Notes: generated by a model from the letters alone, not told the origin. DNA of 64,000 nt from Bryobacteraceae bacterium (GCA_025980665.1 JAICXC010000001.1:62001-126000), one strand, 5' to 3'; counted from the stretch's first letter, positions 49,100-59,123 are shown. A program made the numbers and translations.

Positions 49100-50908
49100 C
49101 TACTCCAGCGCGAACACCCACACCGAGCCGCCATCCGGCATAGGCGGAACCTCGCCTGGGAACAATCGGCTCATTGTATTCACCTCTCCGCCGGCATCCT
49201 GACCCCAGCCCGCCAACACGGCGATGTATTGCTTCCCGTTCACCGAGAAAGAAGTCGGCGGCGCCTCGACGCCCGAACTCATGGGGAACTCCCACAGCAG
49301 TTTTCCGGTGGCCGCGTCGAAGGCATGGAACTTACGATCGGCGGTCCCTCCACTGAAGACCAATCCACCGCCGGTGGCAAGCATCGATCCCCAATTCGGC
49401 GAGCGCGCGTAGTTGTGGGTCCACACCTCCTTGCCGGTATCGACGTTCCAGGCCTGGACTTCGCCAAAGTGATCGGCGCCCGGCACGATCAACGGAGGAA
49501 AGCCGCCTTGAATGCCGACGAATCCTCTGCCCGGCGTGTAAGTGACATTCGGAGCGCCGCCGTTGTGCCCGCAAATATTGTTATTGGCCGGGATGTAGAT
49601 CATCCGCGTCTTAGGACTGTACGAAATCGGCGGCCAGGTCTTGCCGCCATGGACGCCGGGACAAAATTCGGCCGGTGCGTTGGTGCCGGGTTTGTGCGCC
49701 GGATCGATATCGGGACGGCCCGTACCCGGATCGACGCTGCGGATGACGTTGTTGAAGACGTATGGCTTGCCTTCGACAAACTTGATCGGGCCGGCGCTGC
49801 GTTCCAGAAACCATAGGTAGCCGTCGCGCGCCACATCGATCAGGCCCTTGATGGTGCGCCCATTGCGCTGGTAGTCGACCAGAATAGGCGGCGACACTTC
49901 GTCGTAATCCCACGAATCGTTCGGATGGTATTGGTGATACCCCTTGATGGCTCCCGTCGCGACGTCGAACGCGATGGTCGACGCAGTATACAGATTGTCG
50001 CCGGGCCGATTGTCGCCAATCGTCGGGCCACCGTTGCCGGTGCCGAAAAACGCCAAGTTGGTCTCGGGATCGTAGTTCCCGGTGACCCACACCGGAGCGC
50101 CGCCGGTTTTCCATTGATCTCCGCCGGCGGGCCAGGTTTCACTGCCGGGCTCTCCAGGAGCCGGAACGGTGAATGTGCGCCACACCTCTTTGCCGGTCTC
50201 GGCATCAAAGGCCGCCACAAAGCCGCGGATTCCGTATTCGCCGCCGGAGCATCCTACCAGGACCTTTCCATCCGCGATCAGGGGAGCGAGCGTACTGTAG
50301 TATCCGGATTTGTTATCGGCGATGGGAGTGCTCCAGACTTCGGCGCCGGTCTTGGCGTCCAATGCGACGAGAACCGCTTCACCGGCCATGACATACACTT
50401 TGTCGCCGTACAGAGCCACGCCACGATTCACTTCATGGGGTACGATCGAACCCTGAGGACGCGGCCTGCGATAGCGCCAGAGGATCGTGCCGTTGGTGCC
50501 ATCGAAAGCGATCACCTGATTGAAAGGCGTAGTGATGAACACGACTCCGTTGTTCACTACCGGGGCCGATTCGTGGGCGCGCCCTTCCCCAGTCGTGGAT
50601 GACCACACCAGCTTCAGCCGGGCCACATTTGCAGGCGTTATTTGGTCGAGCGGGCTGTAACCCCAGCCGTCGTAAGTTCGACGGATCATGGGCCAATTGC
50701 CATCTTCCGGCTTCAACAGGCGCTCCTTGGTAACGGGCTGGTAGTTTTGCAGGATCGCAGGCATCGGCGGTGGCGGACCTGCGTTGCCCTTCTGCTTGCC
50801 TCCGGCTTTACCGCCCCCTTTATCCTGTCCTGCAGCGATCGGGATAAAGAATGCCGGAACAAACGCGGCGATCACCACCGCCGCGAAGAATAGTTTGGAC
50901 TTGAGCAT
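49100..50908 (-). CDS. PQQ-dependent quinoprotein dehydrogenase
   Basis: NWPMIRRTYDGWGYSPLDQITPANVARLKLVWS; repeated beta-propeller W motifs such as TGAEVWSTP, TGKEVWRTF, TGKLLWEFP. Confidence 0.9.
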   Translation of the reverse strand: MLKSKLFFAAVVIAAFVPAFFIPIAAGQDKGGGKAGGKQKGNAGPPPPMPAILQNYQPVTKERLLKPEDGNWPMIRRTYDGWGYSPLDQITPANVARLKLVWSSTTGEGRAHESAPVVNNGVVFITTPFNQVIAFDGTNGTILWRYRRPRPQGSIVPHEVNRGVALYGDKVYVMAGEAVLVALDAKTGAEVWSTPIADNKSGYYSTLAPLIADGKVLVGCSGGEYGIRGFVAAFDAETGKEVWRTFTVPAPGEPGSETWPAGGDQWKTGGAPVWVTGNYDPETNLAFFGTGNGGPTIGDNRPGDNLYTASTIAFDVATGAIKGYHQYHPNDSWDYDEVSPPILVDYQRNGRTIKGLIDVARDGYLWFLERSAGPIKFVEGKPYVFNNVIRSVDPGTGRPDIDPAHKPGTNAPAEFCPGVHGGKTWPPISYSPKTRMIYIPANNNICGHNGGAPNVTYTPGRGFVGIQGGFPPLIVPGADHFGEVQAWNVDTGKEVWTHNYARSPNWGSMLATGGGLVFSGGTADRKFHAFDAATGKLLWEFPMSSGVEAPPTSFSVNGKQYIAVLAGWGQDAGGEVNTMSRLFPGEVPPMPDGGSVWVFALE

Positions 50909-50984
50909 GAGTGTAACTCCTGTTTCGTGGTCTTTAGAATAGACTACCTTGACGCACGTCCGGAAAGCGCATATACCGCTAGAG

Positions 50985-51260
50985 CAGACCCACGAAAACC
51001 ATAGTTGCCTTGGCCCTTGTAATTGATACGGCCCTCTGCGCGACGCCTCCGCGGCCGATCAGAATGTACGTGTTCGACGATCGTGCACCGGCCCGGAACG
51101 CTTCTCTGGGAGACCGGACTTAAAGATGCCGTCTACAATCGTTCCGAAGGCGGCGGCGCGAAGCATGACAAGATCGACAAGTCACTCAAAAGACAGTTAG
51201 CAGCGGTCGGCTATCAACCCAAGGCGATTTCTCACTTGCACGGCGATCATTCGGGAAACG
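50985..51260 (+). pseudogene. Metallo-beta-lactamase-fold hydrolase remnant
   Basis: MYVFD then PGTLLWETGLKDAVYNRSEGGG...LKRQLAAVGYQPKAISHLHGDHSGNAN; truncated after the HXHXDH motif. Confidence 0.55.
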
Positions 51261-51289
51261 CAAACAATACGCCGCTCGACGTGGAGCGC

Positions 51290-51560
51290 CCCAAAAGCCG
51301 AGCGCGATTATATATTCGGGCCCGACTGCTGGAAGCCCTTGTGAACCGCGTCCGATAGACCTTGTCGGGTTCGCTGAAGTAACGAAGCCGGTCGCCATAG
51401 CCTTTGAAAATTTCGATGGTGCGTCCGTCGACTCACCGTCCATTACGATGTATTCGATATTGGGATAATCCTGGCTCAGTACGCTTTCGATAATTCGGGG
51501 AAGGTACGCCTCCATGTTAAAGGTAGGCCGTTACGATGCTGATCAGCGGCAGACCCGAAG
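51290..51560 (-). pseudogene. GT2 family glycosyltransferase remnant
   Basis: PLISIVTAYL / MEAYLPRIIESVLSQDYPNIEYIVMDGESTD / GRTIEIFKGYGDRLRYFSEPDK / SDAVHKGFQQSGP across shifted frames. Confidence 0.6.
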
Positions 51561-51599
51561 CGTCCACAACGTGCTATCGAATCACTGCGCAGTGAGCTT

Positions 51600-51810
51600 G
51601 ATTAGGCTGAGCATGTATTGATCGTAGATATTTCCTGATGAGAGTGCTGTCCCTGTTGCGACCCATCACGCCCTTGGGTGCGTCCAGATCCTTATTGTTC
51701 TCGATAAAACCCATGCCGCCCATATTGGCAGCGAAATTGTAGACCTCGCTGGCCCTTTCGGCGGCCCGCTCGCAGTTCTCCTTCAGGTTCAGATCGGCCT
51801 GTTAAACCCG
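51600..51810 (-). pseudogene. NAD-dependent sugar epimerase remnant (GDP-mannose 3,5-epimerase-like)
   Basis: NLKENCERAAERASEVYNFAANMGGMGFIENNK followed by non-homologous sequence. Confidence 0.55.
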
Positions 51811-51956
51811 CGCGCTCTGGTACCCAGGATGAGATCCTGTTCATCGTCAAGGGTCAATGTAGTATGGCCCGTTCGGGTTTTGTTTCATTGGCGCTCACTG
51901 CTAGACTAAGGAATACTTCCGTAATACTTCATCCAGGGTTGGGCGGGCTCATCCGA

Positions 51957-53591
51957 TTGCGAGTAGCTCTTCTCCAGATAAATCCGATCGCCGGGGACCT
52001 GAAAGGGAACGCCTCGCAGATCACTCGCGGTGTACGATCGGCGCAAGCGCTTGGCGTGGATCTGGTGGTGACGCCGGAGCTCGCGCTGATGGGCTACCTT
52101 CCGCGCGATCTCCTGATGAGCAGTGGCTTCGTGCAACGCAGCTGCCAGATGCTTGCCTCCCTGGCCACGGAACTAAAGGACGCTCCCCCGGTACTGGTGG
52201 GAGCCGCGACGCCGAATCCCGCCGACATTGGGCGGCCGCTATTTAATAGCGCGATTCTGCTTCGCAACGGGACCACCGGACCCGTATTCCACAAGACCCT
52301 GCTGCCCACCTATGATGTCTTCGACGAAGATCGCTACTTCGAGCCGGGACGCGCGCCGGGGATTCTCGATCTGAACGGTTTTCGTCTGGGCATCAGCATC
52401 TGCGAAGACGTCTGGAACGATCGGGATTTCTGGAAGCGCCGACGTTACCATCATGATCCGATTGATGAACTGGCTCAGGCCGGTGCGCAAGCCATCGTCA
52501 ATCTTTCCGCGTCGCCTTTCACCGTTGGCAAGGAAGAGCTGCGCGAAAAAATGCTCGGACAGATGGCCCGCAAGCATGGACTTCCCTTAGCTTGGGTCAA
52601 CCAGGTCGGCGGCAATGACGATCTCATTTTCGATGGGCGCAGCGGCGCATTCAGCAGGCAAGGCCGCCTGTTCGCACGGGCCAAGGGATTTGCCGAAGAT
52701 CTAGTGGCGGTGGATCTCACTTCCGAAACCGGCACCATCGCGACAGATGACTTCACGCCGGAGACGGAAATCTGGAACGCGCTGGTCCTGGGAGTGCGGG
52801 ATTACGCGCGCAAGACTCATTTCAAGAAGGTGTTGCTGGGACTCTCGGGCGGCATCGATTCGGCGCTGACCGCGGCGATCGCCGCTGATGCCTTAGGCCC
52901 GGAGAACGTGCTCGGTGTCATGATGCCGTCGCTTTATTCGAGCCAAGGCAGCGTGGACGATTCGTTGGAATTGGCTCACAATCTGGGTATCCAGGTTTTG
53001 CAACTGCCGATCTCCCCCATCATGGAAACCTACGAGAAAACTCTAGAGGGAGCGTTCAAAGGTCACAAGCCCGACGTCACGGAAGAAAACATCCAATCCC
53101 GGATTCGCGGCAACCTGCTGATGGCCCTGTCCAACAAATACGGCGCGCTGTTGTTGACTACGGGGAACAAGTCCGAACTGGCGGTGGGATATTGTACGCT
53201 GTACGGAGACATGAACGGCGGATTGGCAGTGATCGCGGATCTTCCCAAAATGATGGTGTATCGCGTCTCGCGCCACCGGAACCAGCGAAAAGCCGACATT
53301 CCGGAATCGACGCTGACCAAGGCTCCATCAGCCGAACTACGGCCGGATCAAACCGATCAGGATAGCTTGCCGCCTTACGAAGAGCTCGACCGGATTTTGG
53401 AATTGCATATCGAAGGCTGCCAATCCGCGGAAGAAATCATCGCGCAAGGCTTTAACGAAGAAACAGTCCGTAAGGTCCTCCGGCTGGTTCGGAATGCGGA
53501 GTTTAAGAGAAAACAGGCCGCGCCGGTACTGAAAGTGACATCCCGCGCTTTCGGAACCGGGTGGCGAATGCCAATTGCTCGCGGGGAATAA
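51957..53591 (+). CDS. nadE: Glutamine-dependent NAD+ synthetase
   Basis: N-terminal nitrilase domain LRVALLQINPIAGDLKGN; synthetase motif LLGLSGGIDSALTAAIAADALG; TTG 51957 fits the family start, although the track ORF begins at 51864. Confidence 0.9.
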   Translation: MRVALLQINPIAGDLKGNASQITRGVRSAQALGVDLVVTPELALMGYLPRDLLMSSGFVQRSCQMLASLATELKDAPPVLVGAATPNPADIGRPLFNSAILLRNGTTGPVFHKTLLPTYDVFDEDRYFEPGRAPGILDLNGFRLGISICEDVWNDRDFWKRRRYHHDPIDELAQAGAQAIVNLSASPFTVGKEELREKMLGQMARKHGLPLAWVNQVGGNDDLIFDGRSGAFSRQGRLFARAKGFAEDLVAVDLTSETGTIATDDFTPETEIWNALVLGVRDYARKTHFKKVLLGLSGGIDSALTAAIAADALGPENVLGVMMPSLYSSQGSVDDSLELAHNLGIQVLQLPISPIMETYEKTLEGAFKGHKPDVTEENIQSRIRGNLLMALSNKYGALLLTTGNKSELAVGYCTLYGDMNGGLAVIADLPKMMVYRVSRHRNQRKADIPESTLTKAPSAELRPDQTDQDSLPPYEELDRILELHIEGCQSAEEIIAQGFNEETVRKVLRLVRNAEFKRKQAAPVLKVTSRAFGTGWRMPIARGE

Positions 53592-53822
53592 AATGACGCG
53601 AATAGAACCGATGAAAATTTCGATTATCGGCTCGCGGCGAAGCCCATCCAGATTCTCGAAAACGAATAGGTTCTGCAGTGGGGCATGCCGCAGTTTCACC
53701 CGCTTTTGATGTTCTCTCACCGTACGCAGGCCGACCGGAACCTGGGTTCGCAATCGACAAAGTCCCTGGCGCCCATCTATTTCATAGATGGACTTCAAGC
53801 TGGGTGCACCCTAGGCTAGAAC

Positions 53823-54794
53823 TTAAGCCGTCTCCCGTTCCCGGATCGTCAGCGCGCTAGCCAGCGCGAATTTCGCGATTTCATCCTTCCGCAGAAACAC
53901 CACACCGGGATGGCGCTGGGCGTAAATGATGAAATCCTCGATCACGCGCATGCGCGACGCCCGTCCGGCAACGCGATCATGGGCGCTCACGGAAATCATT
54001 CGGCGCTTGTGCGCGGATTCCTCATAGAGCGCATCGAACTCGGCTTTGAGCTCGCCCGCAAAATCGCTGCACGTGCGCCAGCGATTCTCGAAGTTTTGAA
54101 GATCGTTGAGCTGAAACGTGTAAGGGACCACCACGAACGGCTTGCTCTTCACCGCGATCACGAAGGGTTCGTCGCGGCTCAAATCGTCGGTGTGATACAG
54201 GAACCCCAAATCCTGCAGGATCCCGAACGTTTCCGGCGTGGCTCGCATGCCAGGCGCGTTAAACCCGATGGGTCGCGTTCCCGTGGCCCGCTCGATAGCC
54301 TGAACATTCGCCTGGTACGAAGTTCTCTCTTCGAAAGGCGTCTTGGCGTAGATCGGTTCCCAGGTGTGACCGTGCGCCGCCGGCTCGTGCCCCCTCTGAA
54401 CGATCTCCTTCGCCAGAGCCGGATGCTTCTCGACAGCCATGCCGACCATGTGAGAGGTTACCTTGACCCTACGCCGGTCGTACATGTCGAGCAGACGGGG
54501 AATGCCTTCCTTGAATCCGTACTCGTACCATTTCTCTGTCGGTAAGTCCGGATATCTGGGATCCAGAACACCCCATGGTCCGTTGGCGCCTCGATCGGCC
54601 TGGGCGCCAGCTTCCATTTGCAAGGAGAGCGAGATCACGAATCGAGCTCCGCCCGGCCAGAAGTCCTTCCGGGCAGTATTCTTATCTGGAGCTGCAGAGG
54701 ACTTCCCGCCGCCTTGCCCGGGGGCTTGCCCCTTTGCCGCACCCATAGCGAAGCCTAGAGCTGTACTTCCCTGCATAAACCGTCGTCGATCCAT
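53823..54794 (-). CDS. Polysaccharide deacetylase family protein (PuuE-like)
   Basis: MDRRRFMQGSTALGFAMG leader; GHEPAAHGHTWEPIYAKTPFEERTSYQANVQAIERATGTRPIGFNAPGMRATPET. Confidence 0.85.
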   Translation of the reverse strand: MDRRRFMQGSTALGFAMGAAKGQAPGQGGGKSSAAPDKNTARKDFWPGGARFVISLSLQMEAGAQADRGANGPWGVLDPRYPDLPTEKWYEYGFKEGIPRLLDMYDRRRVKVTSHMVGMAVEKHPALAKEIVQRGHEPAAHGHTWEPIYAKTPFEERTSYQANVQAIERATGTRPIGFNAPGMRATPETFGILQDLGFLYHTDDLSRDEPFVIAVKSKPFVVVPYTFQLNDLQNFENRWRTCSDFAGELKAEFDALYEESAHKRRMISVSAHDRVAGRASRMRVIEDFIIYAQRHPGVVFLRKDEIAKFALASALTIRERETA

Positions 54795-54824
54795 ATGGCC
54801 TCCCGCTTCGGTATTATTACGCAC

Positions 54825-55805
54825 ATGCGAACTCGAATGACGTACGGCCTCCTGCTTGCGATCACGTCCGTTTCCGGCCAAGCCCCGCCACAAGCCGGCC
54901 GAGGCGGAGGGGGGGCCGTACGAGTCGCCCCGCCCGCGCGGATCGTAACTTTCACCGTGCAACCAGCCTCAGTTCAGGCGGGACAACCCGTTACCCTGGT
55001 CTGGGCGGCGGAAAATCCTAACGCGACCACTATCGACCAAGGCATCGGCCGCGTGACCGCCCGAGGCAGCCGCCAAGTGTACCCTACAGCAACTACTAGC
55101 TACACGCTGACAGTTACCGGTCCGAACAATGCAACCTTGACCAGCTCCGTGAAGGTAACCGTGACCGGGGACAAAGCGACCGCAACACCGTCCGCTCCGG
55201 CGGGTCTTCGCGTGGATCTGAATGGAGTGTACGGCTTCGCGGGCGTCCGCGGCGCGGAACCGCCTCCCTTGAAGCCCGGCGCGGAGAAATTCAGGATCGT
55301 GCGAGGTCCCGACGACGTTCGCGGCACCACTACCCTGGGCACCGATTGCAAACCGTTGGGAGTGCCGCAATCCTTCGTGACTCCCTACCCGTTCCAGATC
55401 GTACAAACCCCCAAGCTCATCCTGATGGTCTTCGAGTATCCCAACGCGATCCGCTTCATTCCCACGGACGGACGGGCTCACCCAGTGGACCCGGATCCCA
55501 CTTGGATGGGAGATTCGGTCGCCCATTGGGAAGGCGACACGCTAGTGGTGGATACCATCGGCTTTAACGACAAAACCGAAGTCAGTGGCTTTATGCACAC
55601 CGAAAGTCTGCACGTCGTGGAACGGTTTCGTCGCCTCGAGAACGGCTCGCTGCAGTACGACGTCACTGTGGAGGACCCCAATGTCTTCACCCGCCCCTGG
55701 GTCTTGCCCACCAGGACTCTTCCTTTCCGGCCGGAGCTCGAAAGAGTCGACGAATTCGTGTGCGAAACCTCGAAGGACTACGACAAACTGTTCAACAAGA
55801 AGTGA
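54825..55805 (+). CDS. Secreted protein, Ig-like domain plus expanded paralog family domain
   Basis: N-term FTVQPASVQAGQPVTLVWAAENPNATTIDQG...TTSYTLTVTGPN; C-term WMGDSVAHWEGDTLVVDTIGFNDKTEVSG, HVVERFRRLENGSLQYDVTVEDPNVFTRPW. Confidence 0.8.
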   Translation: MRTRMTYGLLLAITSVSGQAPPQAGRGGGGAVRVAPPARIVTFTVQPASVQAGQPVTLVWAAENPNATTIDQGIGRVTARGSRQVYPTATTSYTLTVTGPNNATLTSSVKVTVTGDKATATPSAPAGLRVDLNGVYGFAGVRGAEPPPLKPGAEKFRIVRGPDDVRGTTTLGTDCKPLGVPQSFVTPYPFQIVQTPKLILMVFEYPNAIRFIPTDGRAHPVDPDPTWMGDSVAHWEGDTLVVDTIGFNDKTEVSGFMHTESLHVVERFRRLENGSLQYDVTVEDPNVFTRPWVLPTRTLPFRPELERVDEFVCETSKDYDKLFNKK

Positions 55806-55817
55806 TAAGATCCCCGT

Positions 55818-56279
55818 ATGAAACTTTTATCTATTCTCTTTGCCTTGACCCTGCTGTTCGCCATGTTTCTGGTGGCTGCCGATCCGGAAGGATACGCTCA
55901 GTACAGCACCGCCGACCTGAAAACCCGCGTGGACGCGGCCAAGCCCGATGACCATAAGGTCCGGATGAATCGCGTGGGAAGTTGGGGCAATCACTCCCTG
56001 CTCGCCATACGGCGCGACGGCGATGGCGAAGCGGAAGTGCACGAATCGCAGGTGGACGTGATTTTCGTGAAGTCGGGCGAAGGGACTTTGGTCCTCGGCG
56101 GAACCGTGGTTGATCCACGCACCACTGGACCCGGCGAGATTCGTGGGAAATCGATCACCGGGGGCGTCAGTAAGAAAATCGCCGCCGGCGACGTCATCCA
56201 TGTGCCCGCCAAAATTCCGCACCAGATGCTAGTCCCCAAGTCACTGACCTTCGAGGTCGTGAAGGTGGACAGCAAGTAG
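55818..56279 (+). CDS. Secreted cupin-domain protein
   Basis: Signal peptide; EVHESQVDVIFVKSGEGTLVLGGTV...VIHVPAKIPHQMLVP. Confidence 0.82.
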   Translation: MKLLSILFALTLLFAMFLVAADPEGYAQYSTADLKTRVDAAKPDDHKVRMNRVGSWGNHSLLAIRRDGDGEAEVHESQVDVIFVKSGEGTLVLGGTVVDPRTTGPGEIRGKSITGGVSKKIAAGDVIHVPAKIPHQMLVPKSLTFEVVKVDSK

Positions 56280-57317
56280 TTACTTCTTACCGCGTTCGTC
56301 CATCCATGCGTAAATGCGCCGGACGCCCCGCGCGTCGGCGCCCGGACCCGTGATCTGCGGGAAATCTTTCGCGTGGGACGTGAGATCGACGCGAGTGGCC
56401 GCTTGATCTGCGGTTAATCCTTGAGCGCGCAGGTCGGCGACCTTCTTCGTGATGTCAGAAAGGTAGCCCTGAAACGCCGTAATCAGGCCCTTGTCGCCGA
56501 AAGGAGCGCCGTGACCGGGCAGTACCAGCGCAAAATCCAGATTCTTGAGCGCGCCTAGCGTGGTCACCCATTCATCGAAGAACGCGTCGCCCATGTAGGC
56601 GAGCCGGCTTTCCATTAGATCGCCGGTGCAGACGATCCGCTCGCGCGGCAGGAACACCACCGTGTCGCCGCCGGTGTGGCCACGTCCTAGAAAGAGAAGC
56701 TGGATTTCCCTCGGACCTTTGTACAGCACCATCTTCGACGAATATGTGACGTTCGGCGGGGTAGGTTTGATCTCCTTCAATTGATTCAAAGAGGTTTGAG
56801 CCGCGGCTAAATCCCTCTGCAGCGCCGCCTTCTTCTGCGTGTCTTTTTCCGTGGCGATCTGTTTGGTCAGGGCATCTATGCGGGCCGGCACAGCAGTCTT
56901 TTGGGACGTGATGAAGGGTTCCCGATTCAGCACGTCGAATGTCGTGATGGCCATCCGGACGTAGTCGTGCGCGATGATCTGCACCTCCGGACCGAACACC
57001 GAATTCCCGTCGGTATGATCGTAGTGAAAATGTGTATTGACTACAGTGCGCACCGGCTTGTTGGTAATCACTTTGATATCGTCGAGGAATGCACGCGCGG
57101 CAGCGGGGGTGGTTCCGTCGTCCACCAGCAGCACATCCTGGTCATTGACGATCACAACATTGTTGCTGCCGAAGCCTCCGGTGGCATAGTAAACGCCGTC
57201 GGCAACCTTTTCGAATTTGTAGGTCTTGCCTTGTGTGACAGGATAAACCTGGGCTATCGCTAGCGGAAGCAGCGCCAACAAGCCCGGCGCAAGAACTGCA
57301 ATTGTGGCGGCTCTCAT
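56280..57317 (-). CDS. Secreted metallo-beta-lactamase-fold hydrolase
   Basis: VVNTHFHYDHTDGNSVFGP zinc motif; LFLGRGHTGGDTVVFLPRERIVCTGDL; LVLPGHGAPFGDK. Confidence 0.9.
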   Translation of the reverse strand: MRAATIAVLAPGLLALLPLAIAQVYPVTQGKTYKFEKVADGVYYATGGFGSNNVVIVNDQDVLLVDDGTTPAAARAFLDDIKVITNKPVRTVVNTHFHYDHTDGNSVFGPEVQIIAHDYVRMAITTFDVLNREPFITSQKTAVPARIDALTKQIATEKDTQKKAALQRDLAAAQTSLNQLKEIKPTPPNVTYSSKMVLYKGPREIQLLFLGRGHTGGDTVVFLPRERIVCTGDLMESRLAYMGDAFFDEWVTTLGALKNLDFALVLPGHGAPFGDKGLITAFQGYLSDITKKVADLRAQGLTADQAATRVDLTSHAKDFPQITGPGADARGVRRIYAWMDERGKK

Positions 57318-57318
57318 C

Positions 57319-57693
57319 TCAGTACTTCAACTCAATCCGGATCGCGTGCGACGGAGTTGTGCCGATGTTCTTGACGGTATGCACGGTTTCATCCGACCAG
57401 GAAGCCGTAGCCGCCTTCCTCTCACCCACGGTTCTCTTGCCGTCTTGGGATATTTGTTCGTTGGTGTAAGTATTCACGTACACCACGACGCCGTGGCGGT
57501 GCCGATGCAGCGGCTCGGTCACGCCCACTGGAATTTGATCGTCGATCACCCGGACGAATTGGTTTTCGAGAATCAGATGCTGCGTATCCTTGCAGACCTT
57601 CAAGGAATCGAGCGGGTCATCCGCTGCCTGGGGCCACGCCACTACAGCCACTGCCAGACAGAACATCACGGCGATAGCGATTCTAGTCTTCAT
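57319..57693 (-). CDS. Secreted small protein, cupin-like
   Basis: Signal peptide; VRVIDDQIPVGVTEPLHRHRHGVVVYVNTYTNEQ. Confidence 0.7.
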   Translation of the reverse strand: MKTRIAIAVMFCLAVAVVAWPQAADDPLDSLKVCKDTQHLILENQFVRVIDDQIPVGVTEPLHRHRHGVVVYVNTYTNEQISQDGKRTVGERKAATASWSDETVHTVKNIGTTPSHAIRIELKY

Positions 57694-57713
57694 GGCCTTC
57701 CAGTATATGTGCT

Positions 57714-58592
57714 TTGACGTTATATGGCCACGGTGACCCCCCGTGGTTGGTACGCCTGATCCACAAGGCAGGCCATCGCCTTAGTTCTGGCTTAAATCGG
57801 GCGCAGAAACAATTGGCCGCGTTTGTGCATCTACGAAGCGCAGTGACTGTGTCCGCGCGGAGGAGTATCGTGCACGAAACAAGCCAGTTGAGGTGGGCGC
57901 GAAGGCTGGCCGTGGTCTGCTTGGCGATCGGTTCATTGCCGGCCGCGTTCTCGCAGGCTTCGGAGACCTTCGTTAATTCTTCGACTTCCGCTACCACCAC
58001 ACAGCCAGCGGACAAGATGGACTTGATCGATAAGGTCCTCGGCATGGTTGGGCCGGCCGAACCTACAACGTTGACCCAGAAGGACCGGTTTCAGATATAT
58101 CTGCTGAGCGTCGGAGGACCTGTACCGCTGCTCGGTGAAGCCGCCGGTGCAGGCATCAGTCAATGGAAGAATACTCCGCCCGAATGGGGTCAAGGATGGG
58201 GCGCATACGGAGAACGCTACGGAAGCAACCTCGCGTACAACGGCATTCGACAGACCATTACTTACGGAGCCTCCATCGCCCTTCACGAAGACACCCGGTA
58301 TTTCGCCTCGGGAAAGCATGGAGTATGGGCCCGTACTGGATATGCGATTCTCAGCACCTTTACCGCACGCCATCCCGATGGCCGGCAGAGCTTTTCGTAC
58401 TCGAGTGTGGGTGGGGTGATCGGCGCGAGCGGGATCGCTAGCATCTGGGGGCCGAGAAGTTGGCAGGGCTTCAATAATATCGCGGAAAACGCCGGTATCT
58501 CTTTCGGAGCAACTGCGGCCCTCAACGTCGCTCGGGAGTTCTTGCCCGACCTTCTCCATCGTCCTCGTCCGGAAAACTCAAGCGGTCACTAG
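57714..58592 (+). CDS. Hypothetical secreted/outer-membrane-associated protein (start uncertain)
   Basis: Long ORF with hydrophobic leader LAVVCLAIGSLPAAFSQ; native start may be an internal GTG near 57846-57870. Confidence 0.6.
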   Translation: MTLYGHGDPPWLVRLIHKAGHRLSSGLNRAQKQLAAFVHLRSAVTVSARRSIVHETSQLRWARRLAVVCLAIGSLPAAFSQASETFVNSSTSATTTQPADKMDLIDKVLGMVGPAEPTTLTQKDRFQIYLLSVGGPVPLLGEAAGAGISQWKNTPPEWGQGWGAYGERYGSNLAYNGIRQTITYGASIALHEDTRYFASGKHGVWARTGYAILSTFTARHPDGRQSFSYSSVGGVIGASGIASIWGPRSWQGFNNIAENAGISFGATAALNVAREFLPDLLHRPRPENSSGH

Positions 58593-58629
58593 CTAACCCG
58601 AACGGCCCGGTGCGTGCCCTGACACTCCC

Positions 58630-59084
58630 ATGAGGACACATATCACCGTTACGGGAGCCGTGCTGGCCACGCTTCTCTTCACCTATTCCGCCTTAGCCTG
58701 GGACCATAGCGCCTTGAACGGCACCTGGACCTGGTCCCCGCCAGCAGCGATTTTGCGGGCCAGCCCGTGGTTCAAACTGGCACCGTGACGATCAACGAAC
58801 GGCAGGGCATCACCGTAGTCTCTCGAAGTTTCGTCTACACAGGAACCACCGAGACAGTCTTCTACAGCGACAGCACTGGCAACAGCGGAAGCAGCACCAC
58901 AGTTCACACCGGCAAGAACCTTAAGACCAAGACCAAATGGGATGACGGCGTTCTGAAGGTGACCACCACGCAATCCGGTGCCGTAACTCTCGAAAGCTAT
59001 AGCCTTGCCGCGGATGGCACCATGTCGGTCAGTGTCCTCAGGCCCGAGCACCATCTGATCACCCTCGTGTTCCATCGCCAATAG
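58630..59084 (+). pseudogene. Secreted hypothetical protein disrupted by one frameshift
   Basis: ATG 58630 gives MRTHITVTGAVLATLLFTYSALAWDHSALNGTWTW; a +1 shift near 58732 gives LVPASSDFAGQPVVQTGTVTINERQGITVVSRSFVYTG, continuous to 59084. Confidence 0.6.
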
Positions 59085-59123
59085 GCCAGACGATTGCTCT
59101 CTTGCCAGCTAGGAGAAAAAATA

